A stretch of DNA of 25,916 nt, from assembly GCA_038247995.1 (NCBI GenBank), contig JBBRUG010000036.1, positions 1-25,916 of the forward strand, given 5' to 3'. A program made the position numbers and the translations under genes. The notes under the pieces are model-generated. The model was not told the DNA's origin. It saw nothing but the letters and a program-made list of their open reading frames with translations, and did not search any database. The DNA is from JBBRUG01 sp038247995. GTDB taxonomy: Bacteria > Chloroflexota > Chloroflexia > Chloroflexales > Chloroflexaceae. Shown piece by piece: positions 15,380 to 22,098 of the stretch. Position 1 is the first letter of the stretch; the number at the start of each line of letters is the position of its first letter.

Positions 15380-15384
15380 GGATT

Positions 15385-15412
15385 TCAGGAGTCGGAAGTC
15401 AGGAGTTGGCAC
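15385..15412. repeat. Heptamer array TCAGGAG-type x4 at the 5' end of the desaturase-family gene
   Basis: TCAGGAG, TCGGAAG, TCAGGAG, TTGGCAC. Read on the - strand the units are CTCCTGA-like, related to the array at 13815-13849, so the gene is bracketed by the same repeat type in opposite orientations. Confidence 0.6.
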
Positions 15413-15424
15413 GTAAGGACGCTC

Positions 15425-15430
15425 TTTATA
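15425..15430 (-). promoter_or_regulatory. Candidate -10 for the desaturase-family gene
   Basis: TATAAA on the - strand, 45 bp before the chosen ATG. No clear -35 is seen. Weak candidate. Confidence 0.25.
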
Positions 15431-15457
15431 ACCATACCATGATTAGCGGGAACGTAG

Positions 15458-15477
15458 GGACGCAACGTGCTGCGTCC
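15458..15477. repeat. Hairpin in the divergent intergenic region
   Basis: GGACGCA (15458-15464) pairs perfectly with TGCGTCC (15471-15477), loop ACGTGC. It lies between the divergent desaturase-family and kinase genes, so it is not a terminator for either. It could be an operator or a dispersed palindrome. Confidence 0.5.
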
Positions 15478-15527
15478 TGGGGCTGATTAAAAGTTAGCGG
15501 CAGGCACCCAAACGCCCGCACCCCCTG

Positions 15528-15607
15528 CCCCGCTCCCTGAGCGGGAGCGGGGAGCTAGCGCATTGCACTGCTGTCCGGCTCCCCCGCTCTGCGTGACGGA
15601 GCGGGGG
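15528..15607. repeat. Double REP-like hairpin before the histidine kinase
   Basis: First hairpin: CCCCGCTCCC (15528-15537) with 15543-15552, 5-nt loop. Second: CCCCCGCTC (15581-15589) with 15599-15607, 9-nt loop, followed by a G-run. The decamer TAGCGCATTG (15556-15565) between them is identical to the one beside the hairpin at the left end of the window. I see no gene in 15413-15788, which also carries one more hairpin and a candidate promoter. Confidence 0.75.
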
Positions 15608-15691
15608 TTGGGGGGTAAGGATGGCGCGGATCGCAGACGTTGCAACAGCCCTGTTCCTGAGCCAGCCTGACGCCCACGACCGCATGGCTCG

Positions 15692-15700
15692 TGCTACAAT
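15692..15700 (+). promoter_or_regulatory. Candidate extended -10 for the kinase/regulator pair
   Basis: TGCTACAAT, an extended -10 with hexamer TACAAT, lies 88 bp before the chosen ATG. No good -35 is seen. It lies inside the longest open frame of the kinase gene, which argues for the later start. Confidence 0.4.
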
Positions 15701-15788
15701 GAAGTATCCAAGTATATTCAAAAAACTCCCGGTAGGGCGTTGCGGCGGATGCGCGGCCAGAATGCCTTACCCTTACGCTTTGGGGCTT

Positions 15789-17915
15789 ATGATGACTAAT
15801 CAGGCCGACCAACAACAGATGCGCGTGCGAGTGGTCGGCATTGGCGCCTCGGCCGGCGGGTTGCAGGCGTTCACCGATTTTATCAGCCACTTGCCGACCG
15901 ATAGCGGTCTGGCGTTTGTGCTTGTGCAACACCTCAGTCCACAGCAGCCCAGCCTACTGGCGGAACTGCTCGCCAATCACACGCACATGCCCGTCCTGCC
16001 GGTAGTTGATCAGACCCCGGTTGCGGCCGACCATGTCTACCTGATTCCACCCAATACGGCCCTGACGATCGCGCAGGGTGTACTGCACCTGGAGCCACCT
16101 ACACAGGCCCACGGCCAGCGCCTGCCGATCAACCATTTCTTCCACTCGCTCGCCGCAGATCAGGGCGCGCAGGCAATCGGGATCGTCCTTTCGGGTACCG
16201 GCAGCGACGGCACCTTGGGCCTGGCGGCAATCAAGGCCCACGGCGGCCTCACCTTGGCCCAAACGCCGGCCAGCGCAGCCTATCCGGCAATGCCGCAAGA
16301 GGCGATTAGCGCTGGGGTCGTCGATGAAATCCTCGATGTTGCCGCGATGCCGGCCCGCTTATTGCGTACAGATCTTCATGAGCATAGCGTTATGGCGCAT
16401 GCAGCGACGCTAGAGGGCGCAATCGGTGCCTCCGAGAACACGCTGCCAGCGGCGGAACCGCCGGCACTCGAGGAGCCGGCGCCTGCTGATCCGCCAACCG
16501 ACCTGCTCACGCAAGCGCCCCAGCGCACGCGGGCCAGCCTTGAAGCGACGATCTACGATGTTCAAGGGGCAAACGTTAACCTCACGGCAGCCAATGAGGA
16601 ATTGCGCTCCCTCAATGAAGAATTTCAGGCGGCGAATGAGGAACTCCAGACCTCTAAGGAAGAAATTCAGTCGATCAATGAAGAGCTCAAGACGGTCAAC
16701 ACCGAACTGAGCCACAAGATTACGGAACTTGATCGGGCCAACGCCGATCTCGCAAACCTTTTCGTCAGCACCGAGGTCGCGGCCGTCTTTTTGCATGCCG
16801 ACGGACGGATCGCCCGCTTTACGCCTAAGGCCACCAATCTCTTCGCCATGATCGCGGCTGATCTTGGACGGCCGATAACCGACCTCAAGCAACAGTTCAG
16901 TAGCGACGGTGATCTTTGGGTGCAGATCATGCAGGTGTTTACAACGCAGACACCCACTGAACAGACGGTGCATCACGCCGTAGACGACCGTTGGTGGAAC
17001 TTGCGGATCATGCCCTATCGTACGCTTACCAACCAGGTGGATGGCGTAGTACTGGCCTTTATCGACACTACAACCCTCCAGCGCGCCGACAACCTGCTCC
17101 AGCAAGCCCACGCCGAACTCGAGCAGCGGGTGCGGGAACGCACGAATGATCTCGATGCGGCGAATACGACCCTCCAGGGCCGGATTGCGGAACTGGCCCG
17201 CAGCGAACAGGCGCGCCAACAACTCTTGCAGCAACTCTTCACGGCGCAGGAAGAAGAACGACATCATATCGCCCGCGAGCTGCACGACCAGATGGGCCAG
17301 GAACTCACCGCTTTGGTGCTTAGCCTGAAGACGCTCCAAGAAAGTTTGCGCGATCAGGCCAGCGCTAGCGCCCAAATCGATCAGATCCAGGCTCTTGTCA
17401 GACAGATCGGCGAAGGCGCCCGCGACCTGGCCGTGCGCCTCCGACCCTCGGCGCTCGATGATCTGGGCCTTGGGGTGGCCCTGAGCAATTTCACCGAGCA
17501 ATGGTCGGCGCAGGCCAAGGTTGCCGTAGATCTGCATACCAGCGGGCTTGAAGCCGAGCGCTTGCCGCTGGCAGTCGAAACGACGATTTATCGGCTGGTG
17601 CAAGAGGCCCTCACCAATGTGCTCAAGCACGCCCATGCCCGCGAGGTGAGCGTGATCATCGAACGCAATGCCGCCGAGGTACACCTGATTGTCGAAGATG
17701 ATGGCGTGGGCTTCACGACAACGCCCGACCACGACTCAATCGCTAGCATCTTATCGCTGGGGTTGCTGGGGATGCGGGAGCGAGTAGCGCTGCTCGGCGG
17801 CACGTTGACGATCGAGACGGCGCCGGGCAGCGGGGTGACGATTTTCACTTCCATTCCGCTCGCCAACACCGAGAAAAGGAACTCCAATGGACACGATAAC
17901 CATCTTCGTCGTTGA
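15789..17915 (+). CDS. Hybrid CheB methylesterase - PAS - histidine kinase lacking CheR
   Basis: A 708-residue soluble sensor kinase. Residues about 11-195 are a CheB methylesterase domain with its catalytic triad: Ser21 in GIGASAGG, His48 in VQHLSP and Asp140 in SGTGSDG. A Pro/Glu/Ala linker (about 205-245) leads straight into the coiled coil (ANEELRSLNEEFQAANEELQTSKEEIQSINEELKTVN) that in relatives follows a CheR methyltransferase domain. That domain is absent. A PAS domain (about 320-430), a second coil and a HisKA_3 dimerisation domain (His499 in ARELHDQMGQ) follow, then a HATPase domain (QEALTNVLKHAHA, VEDDGVGF, GLLGMRER). The ATG at 15789 gives the normal CheB start; the frame is open further upstream but covers a promoter-like site. 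It overlaps the regulator gene by 29 bp. Confidence 0.9.
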   Translation: MMTNQADQQQMRVRVVGIGASAGGLQAFTDFISHLPTDSGLAFVLVQHLSPQQPSLLAELLANHTHMPVLPVVDQTPVAADHVYLIPPNTALTIAQGVLHLEPPTQAHGQRLPINHFFHSLAADQGAQAIGIVLSGTGSDGTLGLAAIKAHGGLTLAQTPASAAYPAMPQEAISAGVVDEILDVAAMPARLLRTDLHEHSVMAHAATLEGAIGASENTLPAAEPPALEEPAPADPPTDLLTQAPQRTRASLEATIYDVQGANVNLTAANEELRSLNEEFQAANEELQTSKEEIQSINEELKTVNTELSHKITELDRANADLANLFVSTEVAAVFLHADGRIARFTPKATNLFAMIAADLGRPITDLKQQFSSDGDLWVQIMQVFTTQTPTEQTVHHAVDDRWWNLRIMPYRTLTNQVDGVVLAFIDTTTLQRADNLLQQAHAELEQRVRERTNDLDAANTTLQGRIAELARSEQARQQLLQQLFTAQEEERHHIARELHDQMGQELTALVLSLKTLQESLRDQASASAQIDQIQALVRQIGEGARDLAVRLRPSALDDLGLGVALSNFTEQWSAQAKVAVDLHTSGLEAERLPLAVETTIYRLVQEALTNVLKHAHAREVSVIIERNAAEVHLIVEDDGVGFTTTPDHDSIASILSLGLLGMRERVALLGGTLTIETAPGSGVTIFTSIPLANTEKRNSNGHDNHLRR

Positions 17916-18549
17916 CGACCATATGGTTGTACGCGAAGGATTAAAGTCGCTCATTCATGCGCAAGCGGACATGAGCGTGATTGGCGAGGCCGGTGATGGA
18001 AAAGCAGCGCTGAAACAGATCGTGGCCAGCCAACCCAACGTAGTGATTATGGATATCTCGATGCCTGGGGTGAATGGGATCAAAGCCACCGAACAAATTC
18101 GGGAGGCATGCCCCAAGATCAAGGTGCTCGTGTTGAGCATCCACGACGACACAAGCTATCTGCGCCAAATGCTCGCCGTAGGTGCTGCGGGCTACATTCT
18201 CAAGCAAACTGTGGCCGACGCGCTGATTCAAGCCATTCGCAGCGTCGCCGCAGGCGGCACCTACCTTGATCCGAGCCTGGCAGCGCATTTGGTGAATCGC
18301 TACGTACGCCAACCGGCTGTCGTCACCGATCTGCTCGGTGCGGCGCTGAGCGAGCGCGAACGCGAGGTGGCCCTGCGGGTTGTGCAGGGCTATAGCAATA
18401 AAGACACGGCGCAACAACTCAACCTGAGCGTTAAGACGGTTGAGAGTTACCGCGCCCGCGCCCTGGAGAAACTTGGGCTCACCAGCCGGGCGGCGTTGGT
18501 GCGCTATGCGCTGGAGCACGGCTGGCTCCAAACGACGACGGGAGTGTAG
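17887..18549 (+). CDS. NarL/FixJ-family response regulator
   Basis: The 220-residue DNA-binding partner of the upstream HisKA_3 kinase. The receiver domain (1-120) has the acidic pair Asp10-Asp11, phospho-acceptor Asp56 in VVIMDISMP and Lys106 in YILKQ. The C-terminal LuxR-type helix-turn-helix reads LSEREREVALRVVQGYSNKDTAQQLNLSVKTVESYRARALEKLGL. The start codon lies inside the kinase gene (29-bp overlap, different frame) with AAAAGGA just upstream, so translation is probably coupled. Targets are unknown. The pair faces away from the desaturase-family gene and toward a small membrane protein gene. Confidence 0.95.
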   Translation: MDTITIFVVDDHMVVREGLKSLIHAQADMSVIGEAGDGKAALKQIVASQPNVVIMDISMPGVNGIKATEQIREACPKIKVLVLSIHDDTSYLRQMLAVGAAGYILKQTVADALIQAIRSVAAGGTYLDPSLAAHLVNRYVRQPAVVTDLLGAALSEREREVALRVVQGYSNKDTAQQLNLSVKTVESYRARALEKLGLTSRAALVRYALEHGWLQTTTGV

Positions 18550-18684
18550 CGAGCCACCCGAGACAGGCGGCGCAGCTTCAGGCGCCCCCTGGTTCAATCT
18601 GGCCCCGCGTTTAGCGCGCATTACCCAATCAGCAGTACAGAAACCCGATTGGATTGATGGCTGATGCATGAACACCTGCCGGGA

Positions 18685-18939
18685 TCAGAGCGGCGACGGC
18701 TTCTGTTCATCCGGCTCGTGGTCGGACGGATTGATCGTTTCCTCTGCACCAAGCACGGGATTCACCGGGTCGCCCGTCTGCATCCCCGAGCCGTCCGTCT
18801 GTTCTTCGCGGCGAGCCTGGTGCATCCTACCCACGACTGCCGCACCGAAGGCGTAGATTACAAAGCCGAGCCCAAGCACGAGCGCAAAAATAAGCAGCAA
18901 CACAAGCGGCGAAACAACAAGACCTGAATCTATACCCAT
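18685..18939 (-). CDS. Small single-pass membrane protein, unknown function
   Basis: An 84-residue protein: short outside N-terminus (MGIDSGLVVS), one strong transmembrane helix (about 11-38, with FALVLGLGFVIYAFG), a basic stop-transfer region (GRMHQARREE) and an acidic, proline-containing tail (DPVNPVLGAEETINPSDHEPDEQKP). The ATG at 18939 has an excellent Shine-Dalgarno GGAAGGAG 7 nt upstream (complement of 18947-18954), which supports a real gene. A longer in-frame extension upstream lacks such a signal. It is convergent with the response regulator and downstream of the LysR gene, 102 bp away. I do not recognise the family. Confidence 0.65.
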   Translation of the reverse strand: MGIDSGLVVSPLVLLLIFALVLGLGFVIYAFGAAVVGRMHQARREEQTDGSGMQTGDPVNPVLGAEETINPSDHEPDEQKPSPL

Positions 18940-19041
18940 AACGTTACTCCTTCCGGCCGTGAATGTAGAGCAGACTGCACCATAAGCATAGCAGGATGCA
19001 CGCCAGCAAGAGCCAGCACGCAACAGAACCTGCGCCATTGC

Positions 19042-19953
19042 TTACCCATCGTGTTGGATGCCGAGCTGTTGCGCCCGCTGTTGAAGCACGGCCACCAGCG
19101 CAGCGGCGGCGGGCGATAACGGCGCACCTTCAGCACGGCGCACCAGGGCACTGTCGCGGTTTACGTTGCCAACCCCCGGCGGTAGAAGTTCACGTAACTG
19201 CCCGGTACGCACAGCATCGGCGACTTGCATCCACGGAAAAAAGCCCACTCCGACGCCGCTCAACACCATCTGCCGCCCGGTATCCATCGGCACATCGATG
19301 GCCGGCTCGACAGCGAGCGACAATTGGGCAACGGCGGGCGGCAGCGTCAGCCACCAACGCAACCTGAGAAAAGGATGGGCGGCAGCGACCCAATCCGGCG
19401 CAAGCTGGGGCATACGGGCCAGCGGATGCTGCGGCGCGGCGACCAACAGCACCCGTTCGCGCAGCGGGAGCAGCACCTCCAAGCGCATTGCCACACTCTC
19501 GGGGCACGGCCAGACCAAAAGCGCCAGCGTGATCACCCCGTCGCGCAGCAACTCAACCATCTGCTCGTGCCGACCAGCGCGAACCAACACCGCAACTTCC
19601 GGGTAAGCTGCGTGAAAGCTCGCCAACGCTGGGCCAAGAAAACTGCCCGACAACGACTCTAGCACCCCGATCGTTACCTGGCCGCGCTGGCCGGCCTGGG
19701 CCTCACGGGCAGCAGTAATCCCGGCTTCCAACACTTCGAGCGCACGACGGGCATAGGGCAGAAAGCTCAGACCAAGGTCGGTGAGCACGACCCCGCGACC
19801 ACTACGCCGAAAGAGCGCCCCGCCGACAATCCGCTCGAGCGCCTGAATGCGCGCACTGATCGTTGGCTGGGCAATGCCCAAGGCCCACGCCGCCCGACTA
19901 AAACTCCCCTCACGGACAATCCGCTCAAACGCCGCTAACTGCTCTACATCCAT
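19042..19953 (-). CDS. LysR-family transcriptional regulator
   Basis: A 303-residue regulator with an N-terminal winged helix-turn-helix (MDVEQLAAFERIVREGSFSRAAWALGIAQPTISARIQALE...LFRRSGRGVVLTDLG) and a C-terminal effector-binding domain beginning near GQVTIGVLESLSGSFLGPALASF. Length and domain order are standard for LysR proteins. The ATG at 19953 gives the canonical start; the frame is open 28 codons further, but that adds basic non-family residues. It is divergent from an MFS transporter gene with a 12-bp palindrome in between, so it probably controls that transporter and itself. A -10 TATAAT lies at 20014-20019 on the - strand. The ligand cannot be inferred. Confidence 0.93.
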   Translation of the reverse strand: MDVEQLAAFERIVREGSFSRAAWALGIAQPTISARIQALERIVGGALFRRSGRGVVLTDLGLSFLPYARRALEVLEAGITAAREAQAGQRGQVTIGVLESLSGSFLGPALASFHAAYPEVAVLVRAGRHEQMVELLRDGVITLALLVWPCPESVAMRLEVLLPLRERVLLVAAPQHPLARMPQLAPDWVAAAHPFLRLRWWLTLPPAVAQLSLAVEPAIDVPMDTGRQMVLSGVGVGFFPWMQVADAVRTGQLRELLPPGVGNVNRDSALVRRAEGAPLSPAAAALVAVLQQRAQQLGIQHDG

Positions 19954-20013
19954 AATTGGCCTTTGCTTCCGCCGCCTGCTATGCATTCGCCCCGACCGCC
20001 CCAACAGCTTGCC

Positions 20014-20019
20014 ATTATA
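20014..20019 (-). promoter_or_regulatory. -10 element for the LysR gene
   Basis: TATAAT on the - strand, about 60 bp before the LysR ATG at 19953. The -35 at standard distance (TATCGA-like, 20037-20042) is poor, as expected for a regulated promoter. Confidence 0.5.
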
Positions 20020-20044
20020 AAAATCAATACCACCCATCGATAGT

Positions 20045-20056
20045 ATCCAATTGGAT
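20045..20056. promoter_or_regulatory. Palindromic operator candidate ATCCAATTGGAT
   Basis: A perfect 12-bp palindrome between the divergent LysR and MFS genes. Its right half, TTGGAT, is also the -35 of the MFS promoter candidate. It contains a T-N11-A pattern (T20046, A20058), the usual LysR binding form. Confidence 0.55.
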
Positions 20057-20079
20057 GATATTACAACCTAACCTATGCT
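20051..20079 (+). promoter_or_regulatory. Candidate promoter for the MFS transporter
   Basis: TTGGAT (20051-20056), 17-bp spacer, TATGCT (20074-20079), 29 bp before the ATG. It overlaps the palindrome, so binding there would directly affect transcription. Confidence 0.5.
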
Positions 20080-20108
20080 TGCAGCACGTATTTACGACAG
20101 GATGAGCA

Positions 20109-21281
20109 ATGTTGACAAGCCTTACCCATGCTGAGCGGCCGGCTCACTTCGAACCCGCATACGTCAGGATCTGGATCGCCACGCTGCTTTTCTTCGGCGC
20201 GTTCTACACGCTCCTGGTGCCCCTGCCGATCTACCTGACACAGGTTGGGCTTGCCGATTGGGAGATCGGGTTGGTGCTGGGGGCATTTGGAGTTGCCTCG
20301 CTGGTGGGCCGGCCGGTAGCGGGCCTGGCTGCCGATCGTTGGGGGCTACGACCGGTGCTGCTTAGCGGTGCGGCGGCGCTGCTCGTTGGCGCCGTGGCGG
20401 TGCCGCTCACCCAGAGTGTAGGCATGCTCTTTTTGTTACGCCTGGGCCAGGCCGCAGGGTATGTGGCTTTCACGACAGCGGGTACGGCCATGGTGATCCG
20501 GCTTACCCCCCCGGAGGTGCGTGGCCGGCGGTTAGCGCTCTTTGGCGCAGCGGCGAATGTTGCGATTACGTTGGTACCGGCAATCACAACTGTGGTGCTT
20601 GCTGCGGCTCCGCCGGCAACGGCTTTTTTCGGCGCCGGGCTGTTTGCACTTAGCGCCGGAATCCTGGCCAGCGGGATCCGCCCACCGCCAAGCGCGGACA
20701 ACGGCGAACAGCAGTACGAGCGTGGGGCGCTGCGGCGCGTGATCGCACCCATGCTCGCCGCCGGACTCACGGGCGCGGGCTTCGCCGCCTTCTTCCAGTT
20801 TGCCCCGCTGCTCGCCGAACGCCAGGGCGGGCTGGCTGCCGGTGCGCTCTATACCATCTATGGCCTGGGGATTATCGCTGCACGCCTGCTGACCGGGCCA
20901 CTGATCGACCGCTGGCAGATTGGGCGCACCCTGACGCTGGCCGCCGGGCTCATGAGCAGCGGACTGGCGCTCCTCGCGCTCGGCGGCCCAGCTGCGAGGA
21001 TGGCCGGCGCAACGGTAATGATCGCTGTGGGATCGGGGATCGCGCATCCCGCGCTGCTCAAGCACCATGCAACGTTGCTGCCGGCAGCGCCGGGGCGCGC
21101 AAGTGCGGCTTTCTACCTGGGGTTTGATCTGGGGATCGGGCTGGGGAGCATCTGGTTCGGGATCATGCTGGAGCTTAGCGGGCTGCAAGCTTTGTATGGA
21201 TCGGCGGCGCTGCTTACTGTGGCCGCGCTCCCATTAGCGCCGCTGCTGGCGCGGCAGACGCCACCTCCGTCTAAAGGCTGA
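20109..21281 (+). CDS. Major facilitator superfamily transporter
   Basis: A 390-residue membrane protein with about 12 hydrophobic segments in two halves joined by a polar loop near 195-212 (PPPSADNGEQQYERGALRR). The MFS motif between helices 2 and 3 is present (GLAADRWGLRPVLL), and a related DRWQIGRTL occurs in the second half. Tyr/Gly-rich helices and the 12-TM layout suggest a drug or metabolite exporter of the YfcJ/arabinose-efflux type, but the substrate is unknown. The ATG at 20109 has AGGA upstream. It is divergent from a LysR gene, which likely regulates it. Confidence 0.9.
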   Translation: MLTSLTHAERPAHFEPAYVRIWIATLLFFGAFYTLLVPLPIYLTQVGLADWEIGLVLGAFGVASLVGRPVAGLAADRWGLRPVLLSGAAALLVGAVAVPLTQSVGMLFLLRLGQAAGYVAFTTAGTAMVIRLTPPEVRGRRLALFGAAANVAITLVPAITTVVLAAAPPATAFFGAGLFALSAGILASGIRPPPSADNGEQQYERGALRRVIAPMLAAGLTGAGFAAFFQFAPLLAERQGGLAAGALYTIYGLGIIAARLLTGPLIDRWQIGRTLTLAAGLMSSGLALLALGGPAARMAGATVMIAVGSGIAHPALLKHHATLLPAAPGRASAAFYLGFDLGIGLGSIWFGIMLELSGLQALYGSAALLTVAALPLAPLLARQTPPPSKG

Positions 21282-21558
21282 GCGAGCGCTACAGAAAACC
21301 CGCCCTCTGCTCCTAGCGCGTTATTACGGTGTGGACTATGCTTACAGCAAACGGCTTGATGCTTGCTGATCGCACTGCGGCGCGGCGGCGCGCCGCAGGC
21401 CGCATACACAGTTCAACGGTTCTGCCCGCCGCTCTACTTAGCGCACTGAGCAGAATGACTGAGCCGCAGCGGCCACTGAACCGGCTAGCTCGCTGCGCTC
21501 GCGCCTGGTTGTGCAGGCTCAATCGATCTGAGAAATACTGTAGACCAGACAGCATACG
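21282..21558. other. Gap before the ParB-like gene
   Basis: No supported gene. It has GC-rich inverted segments around 21374-21404 (GGCGCGCCGC type). Open frames across it on both strands are Arg/Ala-rich, lack start signals and resemble no family. Confidence 0.5.
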
Positions 21559-22095
21559 ATGTTTGCGTCAGTGGAGACGCCAGTGGGTACCTACGAAAGA
21601 TTGTCCGGGTCGGCGCGATCTGATTGGCACAGCGCATTTCCGGTTTCACCTCTATACATCGCCAGAGCGCGCCTGTTATTTAACCAGGCGCGCAGCACGG
21701 CGCAACGGCGCATGATCTGGTTTGTCCTCCGTGGACATGGATATGGATGCACCTTGCTCACGAGCGACGCGCTCCTTGCGCAGACGACGCCGGTTCCTTA
21801 CTTCGAGGCCAGGCTTAAGCATGTTGCGCTCAGCCAGATTGTGGCGAGTGAGGGCCGCGCCCACGAGTTTGATCTGCAATTTGCGCCGCTGCACGAGCAC
21901 ATCCGCGAACGCTGGCAAGACATCGCCGCTGCCTGGATCGCGGGGCAACCCCTGCCGCCGGTACAGCTAATCCAGGTCGATGAGCGCTATATCGTGCGCG
22001 ATGGACATCACCGGATCTCAGTTGCCTATGCCGTTGGGGCAACCACGATTGAAGCCGTGATCGAACAGCAGTTTGTGACGAATCTCCACCAATAA
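21559..22095 (+). CDS. ParB/sulfiredoxin-fold domain protein, unknown function
   Basis: A 178-residue protein. The C-terminal half has the ParB/Srx-like signature PPVQLIQVDERYIVRDGHHRISVAYAVG, with DGHHR at 148-152. A conserved-looking lead-in precedes it (LSQIVASEGRAHEFDLQFAPLHEHIRERW, about 91-119). The N-terminal part (about 33-56) is basic and helical. In this superfamily the D/GxHR loop binds nucleotides (CTP in ParB, ATP in sulfiredoxin). I recall stand-alone proteins of this layout in Chloroflexota and Actinobacteria, but no defined role. The ATG at 21559 has no strong Shine-Dalgarno. The stop is only 3 bp from the stop of the convergent M42 peptidase gene, leaving no room for a terminator. 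Confidence 0.7.
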   Translation: MFASVETPVGTYERLSGSARSDWHSAFPVSPLYIARARLLFNQARSTAQRRMIWFVLRGHGYGCTLLTSDALLAQTTPVPYFEARLKHVALSQIVASEGRAHEFDLQFAPLHEHIRERWQDIAAAWIAGQPLPPVQLIQVDERYIVRDGHHRISVAYAVGATTIEAVIEQQFVTNLHQ

Positions 22096-22098
22096 ACC

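Noticed and set aside
16410..17732. A 440-residue - strand open frame inside the kinase gene
   Set aside because: It lies opposite a clearly conserved kinase and shows no domain features. It is a codon-bias artefact.
18589..18605. GGTTCAATC resembling a tRNA T-loop after the response regulator
   Set aside because: The flanking bases do not form a T-stem, and no acceptor, D or anticodon arm can be built around it.
21329..21715. A 128-residue + strand ORF before and overlapping the ParB-like gene
   Set aside because: The Arg/Ala-rich sequence overlaps the ParB-like gene in another frame and has no Shine-Dalgarno.
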